The notes under the pieces were generated by a model that saw only the letters and a list, made by a program, of their open reading frames with translations, did not search any database and was not told where the DNA came from. Positions 1-11,289 of a DNA stretch of 64,000 bases are shown piece after piece; positions within the stretch are counted from its first letter, which is position 1, and the number at the start of each line of letters is the position of its first letter. The stretch is taken from positions 1 to 64,000 of the forward strand of contig MU266425.1 in NCBI GenBank assembly GCA_021014945.1, read 5' to 3'. A program made the position numbers and the translations under genes. The stretch comes from Leucogyrophana mollusca (taxonomy: Eukaryota > Basidiomycota > Agaricomycetes > Boletales).

Positions 1-341
1 TGGATTTATCGGCATGGAGCGGGATGATGGCAGACATAGCGGATATGCGGTGGGCGTCAAGTGATGTCGGGATGTGGTAAACGTGATTGTAACGAGTGTG
101 ATAGCGGGCGTCTGAATGTGATAGGTGGTGGGGAAAATGAAAAAGACGCGCGTCTGCAAATAATCGTTTGTGTTACGTGATTGCCGTGATGAATGCCGGT
201 GTGGTGCGATAAGACGAATTGAGCGAGTGGAGATCATCCGAATTGGGAATTATTGAGTGAAGGATCGTCCTGTGCTGCATTTGGCATCGTATATTCGTCA
301 ATATTCAATGTTCTCGCTACCAAACACTTTTGGTGCGTGAC
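1..341. other. unresolved 3' end of the transposon-type gene
   Basis: The RNase H-fold exon ends at a plausible GT donor at 341/340. Downstream, on the minus strand, an acceptor-like 'ttgcag' near 156 is followed by sequence open to the window edge, but the translation has no family motif I recognise. It may hold a last exon or only 3' flank. Confidence 0.3.
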
Positions 342-3300
342 AGCGTGAGGGATACTGCGGTTTTGCCAGGCGTCTACCAGCTCGCCCAATATGAAAAGGT
401 ATACGGAGAGAGCGGGACGATCTGCAAAGTGCTTGATGGTGCAGTCAAGTGTCTCAGCTGCGAAGAGCCGTGCAGCTGCGCGATCATCTTGCTTATCCAC
501 GCGATCAACATCTCTCCGAAAGAGGGGCCCGAGAGCATGGTTTGCGATATCAAGAAGCATCTGGAAATATATGGGGAAGTTTCCGAGAGCAAGCAAGCGA
601 GCACCTGTGAAGAGCTGATTCCGTGCTGTCTTCAAGGCGTGTTTCGAGTCTTGGACGCAAACAGAGGGGTAGCCATCAAAGAGAGGAATATTGAGTTGGA
701 CTACACAGCTCCGGACATCATTCGGAATCACATAGACATGTTCCTTATCAGCTGATGCTGTGATGATACGCTGTGCACCTCGTTCTGTCTCTGTCCCGTC
801 AGCAGCCAGAGAGATCGGATGGAGGCCCTCGGCATGCATCATCTTGCTGAGATCGAAATGCATCTTCGCAAGCACTTCTGCACTGTCTTTGGAGCTACGT
901 GCAACAGCAGCAAGGACGATCGGAGGGATTTTTGGAAGAGGGATTGTTAAGACATAGAGCCGAAGCTAAGGACAATGATGAATTCCCGAGAAAGACCCAA
1001 GATAACACAAGTGAGCATTACCTTCTCCGCCTTTGCAAGCTTCAGTCCTTCGAAGACCTTATCAACCTCATCAAGAGATTGTACACGTACTGGGCCTTCC
1101 GTGCTTCCGAGGATCGTCCAAACGTCCTTCGACTCTTGCCAGACAGCCAGAGCTTTCTCGAGGTCAGTATCGTCCCATGAAAGCGCCAACGGTCCTGAAT
1201 ATTTGAGTCGACGAAGACTGGCCGCCGCCTCGATTATATTTCTCTGAGAAAACCCAGGTTGGAAGCGGGGCTGTTTGGCTCGCAATGCCCTGCAACCTCG
1301 TCAATGATTGCGACACTGAAGCAAATGGAATAAGACATACTGCATGCTTCTCAAGCTGCGGCCACCAAACTGATGCTGGAAAGTCCGATACGCCCGTGTT
1401 GAAGTGGACGCCAGGAGAGAACAGAAGGAGTCGAATGCAGTCGTATACTTCATATTCTTGAGTGATTGCCCTTTCACGACGCGCTCCGATTTTTTGACAA
1501 TAGCCTCAACCATACCCAGTGCAACTTCCTGTGACTTATATAGACCGTCTGCAACACCTTTGGCAAAGCGAAGCCAGGGTGTATCATCATCGTCCTAGAA
1601 ACAAAGATTAGATTGCCTTAATGTAAACGTGTGCGTGAAATACGAACCTCTTCAACTAACTTTCGAACACCTTCATACTTTAGATAAATGCTGCTGAGGT
1701 CGGGACACCGGAATGCCTTTGGTACGAACTTCATGTTCTCATCAATCGGCATCTTACGGTTGAGGATGTTCTGAAAACTGTGAAGTTTCAGAAGACTGAG
1801 ACATGCGGCACATGCGGAGGGTTCGCCGTTTGTCACTAAACCCACACCGGTGCAGCTGGACGAGAATACGGCTCCGATGTTTCGCCTGTTGTGCCATTTT
1901 TGCAATGCCCGCTCGCGAACAAGGACCATCTGACGATGTCTAGCAGACAGCATGGGCCATGCCAATTCCTCGTCGCTGAAGCCTGGGAAAAGCTGGCGAG
2001 CAATGCGACGACGACATGGGGCACCCCCCCCCTCCGCAGCCGAACGATCAAGGTACGAGCCAACACGGGGATACTTCGTACGGGGGAGTCCTGCACAGTC
2101 CACAGTATCACAATTCATTTCGTCGTCACTGGAGGGATGGAGGTTCTCGTCGTCACTGGAGGGATGAAGGTTGGAAGGGGATGCAGATGATAGACCAGCT
2201 GTGAGGGGAAAGAAGGCGCACAATGACTTGGTGACTAATCCACTTGAGCGACGCTTCTGGCACTTTCGCGACGCCCGATGATCGTTCCATCGCCTTATAT
2301 CGTAGAGGACTCGCATCACTATCCACTCAGCACATGCCGAACAGCGCACAGCACGAAGGTCTCGAGTGTTGAACTCCGCATGTGGATCTTGTTGCAAGAC
2401 CTTCCGCCGAAAGGCGCTCAAGCTCCTTTCGTTTGCGACGAAATCACGAGAAGCAGCACTTTCCTTGAGCGCCTTCTGGTAGGCCCAGGAGCTACCCTCA
2501 CGAACACCACTAAACCGTCGTCGTCCACGATTGGGCCCATTGTCACTCTCTGTATCGCTGTCGGAGTCAGACATCGGGTGTTTGCGAGGGAGGGGAGAGG
2601 CCGAGTGTGTGGGTGGTGGGGGAGACGGGATCATAAGTGCCTTGGGACGTAAATTATTATCGGTGCGAGCAAAGTCAGGTTTCATCTCATGACCAGTTGA
2701 TCCCCCAGTCGACAAAGGCCGAGAGGGGGGTGGCAGCTCTTGACGGACAGCACAGGCAGTGTCAAACTTGCCATCCTATAGAATACATCAGTTTATATTC
2801 TGTGCGTGAAGGAAATCCACGAACCTTGGGTTCCACAACAGACTCAAGGGTCTCCGATAGACGAAGGAACCATTCCATACGGTGCATGGTGGACGCCTCC
2901 TGTGACCAGGGGTGATAGTCTTGGCCGAGATACTCAGAGGCGAGTGAGCTTAGATAGACTATTCCGCACGAGTGGCTATCGTGCTGACGAGGTGTTTGAA
3001 TGGGGTCTGCCGTGCGAGGGGAATTTGAATGATTGTGATCCCCAACAACGTCTGTGAGGTACCAATCCAACAATTCCATATCCTCGCGAGACGGGGTTCG
3101 AGACGGATTCAGACCATCACGATACGCAAATGTACGCTGTACAATGTCGACCTTGATCCCTGCCCAATGGACTCCACCGGGGTTCAACACGACCTCAAGG
3201 ATATCAACTCCCCCGTTGCGAATAGCGTTGTCGAGAGGTGAATGTGTACGGAGTGTGTAGTTAACCCTGCGAGAACGTTCGTCACGGAGCCAGTGCATAA

Positions 3301-4279
3301 AGTGAGTGTCGGTGATGCGAATGCGGGATTGTGTGCCAAGCAAGTGCATTATGAACGCGGATCCAGCGTCGATCATATCGTCATTGAGCCATTCGTTGCT
3401 CAGAAACAATGCCAAATTAGGCGCCGTGAGATGGACATTGGCACCCATGTCTGGTACCATTGCATCCCATGGAATCTCCTCCAAGCGATCACGACAGACC
3501 TCGACCAGATCAGCCGCTTCACTGTTGTCAGATACGCGTGACACGCTATCGAGCCAATTAGTTGCCCGTGACCACTTTGCTAACTTTTGCGAAGCAATCT
3601 CGAGATCACCAACCAGTCTTTCCACCCAAAGGGGGAAGTAATATGCAGGCGCCGCAGGTATGCAGATGGACTTTGCACCAGCACGCCAAGCATCGTCAAA
3701 TCCTGTGCGCAAGGTCTGAGCGTGGGGTATGGCAGTAGAAAGGGCGGGTAAGCAGAGGTTTCGAAGTGTATTACGGAATTCCGATGAGGAAGAGTCGTCT
3801 GTGAGGATGTTCGGTGGTTTTGTAGAAGAATAGGACGGAGGGGGTGAGTGGGCTGGTGAAGGGTGTACGAGTGTGGCGCAGTATGTGAGGGCACCACTGA
3901 CTGAGCAAGACGGCAAAGGGACGAGACCCTGTATTACTGAACAGGGGACACGGCGAGCCATGTTACGTGCTCTGCCTGACGACGAAGTGGAGCTGCCGTC
4001 ATCCTCGGAGTCCGATAGAACTTTGATGTCCTGCAGGTCGCTAGAACTTGAAGGCTGGCAACTGTTTTGACCGCCACCGCCCACGAGACGCGTCGCGAAG
4101 GACAAACGTCCACCACCGTGAGGACTTGGCCGAGAAGTAGAGAAGTGGCTGCAGCATCGAGGCGTGCAGCCCTCAAAAGGGTAAACCGATAGCAGTCGAT
4201 TGAACCGATCGAGGCGCATGTGTGAAACGTGACTGCGACGGTATCGAATAGGGCCATGGATAATCCTGTGAAGGGGCAA
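342..4279 (-). CDS. Ulp1-protease / zinc-finger / RNase H-fold transposon-type protein (ends uncertain)
   Basis: Five exons join in phase (4279-2825, 2775-1648, 1594-1341, 1289-1022, 965-342), about 1,243 residues. The first exon ends with a C48 (Ulp1/SENP-type) protease domain: 'NEWLNDDMID', His in 'VHWAGIK', Asp in 'AYRDGL', then Gln and Cys in 'RQHDSHSCG', which is the His-Asp-Gln-Cys arrangement of SUMO-type proteases. The second exon has a Ser/Asp-rich part and a C-x2-C...H-x5-C finger ('RCSACAEW'...'HRASRKC'). The last exons resemble an RNase H-fold transposase: Asp in 'LAADGTETER' and Asp in 'VQDSKHALKTARNQ', a D-x2-H-x2-K-x2-RN block like P-element/THAP9 or KDZ-type enzymes. Such proteins are expanded in Agaricomycetes, so I read it as transposon-derived. 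The 5' end is unclear: a Met at 4643 and a hydrophobic stretch at about 4380-4560 look like earlier exons, but the splice phase into this frame did not close. The 3' end may continue past position 1. Confidence 0.7.
2121..2174 (-). repeat. two tandem 27-bp units coding an acidic peptide repeat
   Basis: Two nearly identical 27-bp units (2121-2147, 2148-2174) encode two copies of the 9-residue unit NLHPSSDDE inside the Ulp1/transposase gene. The unit keeps the reading frame, so its number can change without a frameshift. Confidence 0.8.
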
Positions 4280-6389
4280 AAAGTCGGGAAGAGCATGATA
4301 AGCTATGAAGAGTCAGTATAATGTACGGCGGGAAGAAGTCCAAGCTTACTGACCCAGACAGACGAAGAGCGTTGAAGTCTCAAAGCCTAAGACACACAGC
4401 GCAAAAGCAAGATGCCCGGGGCTGAGATGTGATGCAGAGGCGGCACGGAGAAAGTCGACCACCCATGGATTTGAGAATAACACGATGCCGATGCACGAAA
4501 GCATGGCTAGAGTCAGCAATGCTGACGGTGAAAACGCATTGGGTGACAGTGATCTTAGCGCTGGACGACCTGTCGGATACTGGTGTTACTAGACAAAAGA
4601 GAAATAATGGACAGTACTCACGATTCTTCTTCATTCTAGACATTTTCGTGGACGGGGGGATGACGGACTGCTGTTTGCTGCATCTAAGAATTTAAAGAGT
4701 CCTTGTTCGGTAGAGCACAACGTTCTGTCATTTACCCAGAGTTAAGGAACTCGCTAGTATACTGAGCCAGCGGAAAACATACCAGGGTCGAAATGACACG
4801 CTATATTCAGATTGGTGAGCGAGCGCGGTAATAATGAAGCGCACACACCTTACTGGGGGGGGAAGGGGGTATGTTGTTTCGGTGACACTGGGGGCTACTG
4901 GGGGCCCATCAAAGAGCGATATCATCCGCCGTTTGGCGGTATGTTTGCTCACCGAAAACCACAGGGCGCCGGGTGCGCTGGCCACTAATTGGGGCGGGGT
5001 GCGTGCAAACGCATACCCTGAACCAAGAGGTTGGGGATGTAAATTAGCACGTCGAGCTGCCAGATTACCAGCAAAACGCACTAAAATTGAGTTTGAGGTT
5101 AATATGAGCAGATCGGGCCAACTTCAGCGAGAATGCCCGCACCTCAGAGTCCAAAATTGAAGTGTTTTCTGCGACGGCGTTGTGAGCACGGTCGTCGAGT
5201 GTCGTCGTGAGTGCCACAAACAGGTGTCCCGTCGCCAAACTGTTCAACACTTGTTAGTAGTGATTACCGATGCAGAGGATGTGTTCGCCCACTTGATCGG
5301 AGAAGCGAAGGTTCGACCCACCTGTTCGTCCGCTCTTCGGATCGGAGATTGCTACCGACGGACCCTCTGTGTCCGCAGCCGGGATCGGACGTGTCCCGAA
5401 ATTTTGCCTCATTCGTCAGCGCTAGGATCGGACGTGACAGGATTTTGAGGCAGAATCCGTCCGCGATCCGGATATATGCTCACTAGGGATATGCAGGGGT
5501 CCTTCTGTAACAGAATGTTTGCGAAACTGCGCGGTTTGTCCTTGTTTTCTGCGTCATGTTGGCGTGCACCTCTGGCCATGGTGTTTCCTCCAACAACGTC
5601 CAAGGCCATCGTCCGTCTCGTGCGGCCCCTTCTAACTGCGCCCATATTTTGCTTCTTAGCGGCGAACACTCTAATTACAGAACACATGATATGTTCTTCC
5701 AGAAGGCAGCGATGGCGGGGGGAGGGGGGGGGGAGGCGTTCAGAGGGAGGTTAGTCGCAACTCCGCTATTTTCTACCACCTACACTTCGAAGTTAGATCA
5801 ACCCAGTCGAAGTGCTAATGCCCCTCGCACAGGCTCTGGTCTCCCCCATCCCTCGCTGCCTCGCGTACCCTACGCGCCAACGACCCCCCACCAACCACTT
5901 GGTCACCGTCGGACGGGCTGATCCCAGTGGAGGTGAGTCCTGTTTCTGTCCCATCTTGCTGCCATGTTCGCGTCATGGACTGGGTGTCTCCGCGGAAAGA
6001 TATATCATATTGTCGTTGGTTGCTGGGTGTGTCCTATCTTCAGGGCTAAGAACAGCGGGATACATCCACCACGAGACGCTTAGGCGGTTGACATCGTGTG
6101 CCTCTACTGTGCGTCGCTACCACGCCATCTTGCCTCGGAGTCTCGACACGACCACCAGCAGCAGCTGGGCCGGACTCGACTTTCTCCTCTCCATCAACAA
6201 TTCCGTCATAAGCTTAAAGGGTCAAATTAAGCTGTTTGGAAAAGTGTACCGTAGCGAGAACTTGTGAGTATTTCAATGCTATTCATCTTTGTTGCGGTGA
6301 CTGGGGTGTGAGTGCGGTTGATGGGCGGAGTGATCGATTGGCTGGGATGAAATCGTGAGATGTATTGACTTGCGAGTTGTGAACGACGC
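4280..6389. other. gene-poor 2.1-kb stretch
   Basis: No complete gene recognised. The minus strand at about 4380-4643 may carry 5' exons of the Ulp1 gene: Met at 4643, a donor after 7-8 codons, then a hydrophobic frame including 'IVLFSNPWVVDF'. A G-rich tract lies at about 5716-5740. The rest shows no family motif in any frame. Confidence 0.5.
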
Positions 6390-6690
6390 GCACGCTTGAG
6401 ATTAGTATTCTCGGTGCGCGCGGCCACAACATCTCGTCCTGGATAGCCCGCATACGTCATACCGACCCCGGCCTTGCACGATGATTCGCCGGCGCCGTGG
6501 ATTGAACAAAACCTCGAGTGCGTATCGTCTCGTGATGCTAGGTGCTTGTTTTTTGGGCGGGCGTTATCTGACACTGAGCACTCCAGTTCACACATCGTCA
6601 ACTGGATGTATACCCGCTGAAGTACAACGAGGACCCGCCTAATGCATGCGGCCATGTTACCACCCCCCTGGTTTCGCCGATGGAGGGGCA
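6390..6690. repeat. direct repeat RA, left of GH3 copy 1
   Basis: About 300 bp that match 10612-10955 in the same orientation with many substitutions and small indels. Shared blocks include 'gcacgatgat', 'cctcgagtg', 'cgtctcgtgatg', 'gcactccagt' and 'ctggatgtata'. The minus-strand translation of both copies shares the peptide LASRDDTHSR. Together the two copies bracket the first beta-glucosidase gene. The repeat could be a diverged LTR, MITE or other element remnant; I see no terminal structure that decides this. Confidence 0.75.
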
Positions 6691-6840
6691 ACGTCGGGGA
6701 AATGCTGCGAGTTGGTAATGCACTTGATCATGATGTGGTCGGGAGCTCCGAGTGCGTTAAGGTACTGATTGCCCGGACTTCAAAGTGTTTCAGTGTGACG
6801 GGACCGAACGGCGCGGAGGAGTCACAGGGGACTCGACACC

Positions 6841-6868
6841 GATCATGGCGGTAAGATCATGGCGGTAA
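6841..6868 (+). repeat. 14-bp tandem duplication at the GH3 copy 1 promoter junction
   Basis: The 14-mer gatcatggcggtaa occurs twice in tandem (6841-6854, 6855-6868). The second unit is where similarity with the copy 3 promoter begins; copies 2 and 3 continue to match each other further upstream while copy 1 does not. The duplication therefore marks a breakpoint. Confidence 0.8.
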
Positions 6869-9800
6869 GTTGGAGCACGGGACACTTGGTGACAGCCTGT
6901 TAAAACGCGGCGACCGCCTGTGTCTATCCAAGTGGCCCCGTATGTCAGTATGAAGTCTCTTAGGCCCTCGTTGCTGTTCCTTTTGCTGCCTTTCGTGGCG
7001 GGTCAGTCGGGCAGCAATTCTACATCTACAACGTCGACCAGTATTGCCTCTTCTACATCAGACACACCAACATCGAGTAAGGCCGCGTCAAGCACGCTTA
7101 CATCGAGCACACTCGTGACGACCTCGTCTGCGACAACATCCAATTCGGCGTCCACCGCGACCCCATGGCCCGCTACCGAGACAGGACCTTTGACCCTCCC
7201 CATATCGGAATATACGTTCAGTCCATGGCCTACGCCGTCACTTGCCCCAGATCCGCCTGTCTTCCCGGCTACGGATCCCTTGTATCCGCCGCCAGTCAGC
7301 GCCGACCCCAAAATTGTCCCTGACTTTGGGCCGGCGTGGGCTGCTGCACGTGCCAAGGCTCAGGCAATGGTCAGTTCACGTCCTTGTTTCTCTCAATCGT
7401 GGAGCCTCTTTCCACCTGTCTGCGGTTGGGGGGCACTCTGAGTCGTATCAACCAGCTTTCAGCACCGACAGCTCACAAAGTTCATCTCTTCCACGCAGAT
7501 TGCCAACTTCACGGTTTGGGACAAGGTCAACATTACCACCGGTACCAGTGGGCGCTGTATCGGCAACATCGGTGCAGTTGGGCCTTTCCCGGGTCTTTGC
7601 TTGGAAGTCAGACAATATTCTCCTTTAAGTATTTTCGGTCGAGCTGAGCATGGGTGCGAATGTAGGACTCACCCCTTGGCGTTCGCGAGACGGACTTCGT
7701 CACTGCGTTCCCTGCCGGGATCACCACGGCGTCTACGTATGTCCTACTCCTCAAACCAAACCAAAGCTCACACTTCGCATCTTCAGCTGGAATCGCGCCT
7801 TGATGCGCACACAGGGCCTCTATATGGGCCAAGAATTCAAGGGCAAAGGCGTCAACATTGCACTAGGGCCGATGATGAACATGGGACGTGTCCCACAAGG
7901 AGGCCGGAATTGGGAGGGATTCGGCGCCGACCCGTTTCTCTCGGGTGAGGCTGCGCATGAGACCGTGTTGGGTATGCAGGCCGGAGGTGTGCAAGCAACT
8001 GCAAAACATTATATCGACAAGTTGAGGTCTTGGTTGCGATGATGGAGGATCGTTGCTGATAATCGTCACAGCGAGCAGGAGTGGAAACATACCATGGAGT
8101 CTTCCATTGTTGACGATAGGACCGAACATGAGATATACGTGCAACCCTTCATGCGTGCTGTCATGGGTGGCGTCTCGTCTGTGATGTGCAGCTATAGTGA
8201 GTTTGTTGACCTCAGTGTCTTTCAAATGGACTCATTCACTTCGTAGATTTGATCAACGACACATATGCCTGCAACAATAACAAGACTCTCAATGACATGA
8301 TGAAACGCGAGATTGGCTTCCAAGGGTGTATGTATACTTAGTGCGACAATCATTCGTAATCCTGACTCCTAGCAATCTGGTGCACAGTTATCCAATCCGA
8401 TTGGGGTGCCACAATGGCCACCCTTTCTGCGGTAGTCGGACTTGATGTGAGTACGAGCACTTGAAAACACCATGCGAGTATTGAACATGTTCCGCGTGCA
8501 GGTGACAATGCCCGGAGGCAACGATTCCTACTTCGGCGAAGACCTCGTCGCGTTCGTGATGAACGACACTATCTCAATGGAGCGTCTCGATGACATGGCT
8601 ACTCGTGTTGTCACCTCGTGGTATTTCATGCACCAAGACGAAAACTACCCCCCCCTCAGCTTCAACGCAAACGACCCCCTCGACCCTGCGACGAATTCCC
8701 ACGTCAACGTGCAGAGTGACCACTATAAGGTGGTCAGAGAGATCGGAGCAGCGGGAACTGTTTTACTCAAGAATGAGCGTGGAGTGCTGCCTCTAGATAA
8801 GCCGAAGACTCTTGTGCTGGTGGGGAGCGACGCAGGACCACCAACTTCAGGACCGAATGAGTATGTCGATCAGGGTGGCGACCCCAGCGGTATCCTGGCC
8901 GTGGGCTGGGGTTCTGCGTGTGTATTTTGCCTCGCCGCCCCGTCCTGATTCACTGACACCTTCTTCAGAACAGACAACTTCACGTATCTCATTTCTGTGA
9001 GTATATGTTCTCTTTGTCGGCACGGACGTCTCATACTGTCGCTAGCCATACGAAGCCATACAAGCGAGGGCCAGGGAGGATCAAACCAGTGTATCCTGGA
9101 ATTTCAACGACTGGGACCTCGATGCGGCTGGAAACGACGTTATAGGAAAGGAGGTGGCCATCGTCTTCGTCATTTCGGATTCCGGCGAAGTATGTATCTT
9201 TATTTGTACCTCCCAGGTCCGTACTGACGATTGTACAACAGGGTTACATAACTGTGGATGGAAATGCAGGCGACCGACAGAATCTGACGGCATGGCACCA
9301 GGGAGACGATCTTATTCTGGCTGTTGCGGCTCAAAACAACAACACTATCGTCGTGACTAACAGCGTTGGTCCGATGATCATCGAACCCTGGGTCGAGCAC
9401 CCCAATGTTACTGCTGTCAGTTTCCCTGACGTCCATATGAAGACATTTTACGAGCTCACTTATTTTGTATTCAGATTGTTTGGGCTTCACTTGGTGGAAA
9501 TGAAGCAGGTAACGCTATCATGGACATCTTGTATGGAAACTGGAACCCGTCCGGAAAACTTCCGTATACCATCGCGAAGAGTCAGATGGACTACCCCGCC
9601 CGACTCGCCCTCGGGGGAACGGCTACTGACATTCTGTCTATCAACTACACTGAAGGGTATGGTTCTCTTGGTGGCAGAGAACAGGGTCAGACAAACTGAC
9701 TTATTTCCTTTAGCCTCATGATCGATTATCGCTGGTTCGACGCGGTACGCGCTGCTGCCTACTCTTTCACTTTTATAAATCCTAATCTACCTCTTTAGAT

Positions 9801-10573
9801 GAACATCACCCCTCGCTACGAATTTGGTTTCGGTCTCAGTTACACAACCTTTGAGTTCTCGGTCCTTAGTATAACGAAGGTATCTCCTCCGGATTACGCC
9901 GAGACTGACTTAATCAGCAACTGGGAAGATGGAGGGGCATCCCCGATTGCTGAGGGATCTTCGACAGCCCTATGGTGTGTACCGTGGGGTTCTAAGGCAC
10001 TATTTCACGGACTAATCAGGTATCATAACAGGCTCCACATGCCTGCTTACCAGGTTACATTCAATGTCAAGAACACTGGCTCCGTCTACGGCGGAGAGGT
10101 ATGCCGGTCTCAATCATTTCCATTTTTGATCAACACTAATCATGGCTCCCGCAGATTCCACAGCTATACCTCCACCACCCTGCCTCGGCGATGGAGCCTC
10201 CTTCGATCTTGAAGGGATTCACAAACATCGAATTATCACCTGGCGAAACCCAGAAAGCCTCGATCACGCTCTCGCGGTATGATGTGTCTATCTGGGACGT
10301 TGTCAGGCAGGGATGGGCGAGGCCGAACGGGACAATTGCGTTCTCTGTTGGAGCTAGCAGCAGGGACTTCAGGCTCAATGGAACGATCCCAGAGTCTGCA
10401 TGAGTGGATCTCCAAAACGTTATAAGATACTCCTTTCTGGCCTGCACATTTTAACACCACTGTGTTGCCCATGCAGCCGTTCCGAGGCTCATCGGTGTTG
10501 TTTCTATAGATTGAGTTGAATGTTGCAGTGAATTGTTGTGTGGGACCCACCACCAGAGATCACGTGGCCTCGC
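6855..10573 (+). repeat. inverted repeat arm 1 (GH3 copy 1 plus short flanks)
   Basis: This segment matches the reverse complement of about 41301-45004 over the proximal promoter, all 16 exons, all introns and roughly 170 bp of 3' flank. The match ends in both places at 'gatcacgtggcctcgc'. The last 70 encoded residues differ at a single position (Ala versus Ser in 'TQKASI'/'TQKSSI'). Confidence 0.85.
6950..10403 (+). CDS. secreted beta-glucosidase, GH3 (copy 1)
   Basis: Hydrolyses terminal beta-linked glucose, for example cellobiose to glucose, outside the cell or in the wall. Sixteen exons splice in phase to 854 residues: 6950-7369, 7499-7606, 7666-7736, 7787-8020, 8072-8196, 8247-8327, 8388-8446, 8502-8917, 8969-8996, 9046-9189, 9242-9415, 9475-9656, 9714-9744, 9799-9974, 10032-10098, 10155-10403. 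A signal peptide (MKSLRPSLLFLLLPFVAG) is followed by a Ser/Thr-rich linker of about 45 residues, the GH3 barrel ('[20 protein letters not shown]', nucleophile Asp351 in 'QSDWGAT'), the second GH3 domain (likely acid/base Glu562 in 'SDSGEGY') and a fibronectin-III-like end. All splice sites look usable, so it is probably not a pseudogene. Compared with copy 3 it carries only about 95 bp of related upstream sequence, and the TATA-like element is changed to 'ttaaaac'. Confidence 0.93.
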
Positions 10574-11289
10574 GAAGTTCTTTGCTTGTCTTTCACAGTT
10601 TTTTCACTCCAGCGGCGGGCAATCTCAAGGTAAGTATCCTCGGTACGCGCCGCGGGTACGACCAAGCCGATCTGCAATAACTTGCGTATGGTCTCGGATA
10701 GATTGTCTACGATATACCGATCCTGGCCTCGCACGATGATCCGCCGACGCTGGCCATTAAACGAACCCTCGAGTGAGTGTCGTCTCGTGATGCCAGGTAC
10801 TTGTCTTTTTGGCAGGCGTTATTATATCTTGCTTTTGGCACTCCAGTCCACATATTGTCGGCTGGATGTATATTCGCTGAAGTGGTACAACGAGCCGCCC
10901 GATGTGCGATTATTTTGACACCCCCGAGTCCTGGTCTCGCCAACGGAGGGGCAATTCTCGATAAGATGTCCAATCCTGCTTTGGCTCTGGCTCGGATAGT
11001 TTGTTCACAGAGGCTTATGGTCTGCTCCGAGGCATGGGGCTACTCCTTCCGGTGCTGGTTTCTTCTGAGTGCATTACTGGTACTTGGATCTCACAAGATG
11101 ATCTAATCCCAGGATTGTAAAATTAGCACACAACAAAGATAACAAGAGATCTGCTGCCGTACAAAGATATCAAAGGAATGTAAGGACAACTTGAATATGC
11201 CACCTAGTAATGTTCAGGTTCTCCTTAACTAAAGCAACCAAGCCGGGCTCGAGATCTGCCATTCTCGGCCCAACACTTACACATCACGT
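10404..11289. other. intergenic, GH3 copy 1 to hypothetical gene
   Basis: Contains the 3' flank shared with GH3 copy 3 (to about 10573) and repeat RB. From 10956 to 11289 I see only presumptive 3' flank of the convergent minus-strand gene. Confidence 0.6.
10612..10955. repeat. direct repeat RB, right of GH3 copy 1
   Basis: Second member of the pair with 6390-6690, same orientation. It starts about 210 bp after the beta-glucosidase stop codon and about 40 bp after the end of the copy 1/copy 3 homology. Confidence 0.75.

Noticed and set aside
5280..5470. Possible inverted or tandem repeat around 'atcggacgtg' (two occurrences)
   Set aside because: The similarity is limited to about 10-25 bp with mismatches; too short to call an element.
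7003..7356. Long minus-strand frame (117 residues) opposite GH3 exon 1, with equivalents at the other GH3 copies
   Set aside because: It is the antisense of the Ser/Thr-rich linker and conserved core, repeated wherever that exon occurs; no independent start, domain or context.
6950..10403. GH3 copy 1 as a pseudogene
   Set aside because: All 16 exons keep the frame, splice sites are present, and Asp351 and Glu562 are kept. Only the promoter looks impaired.
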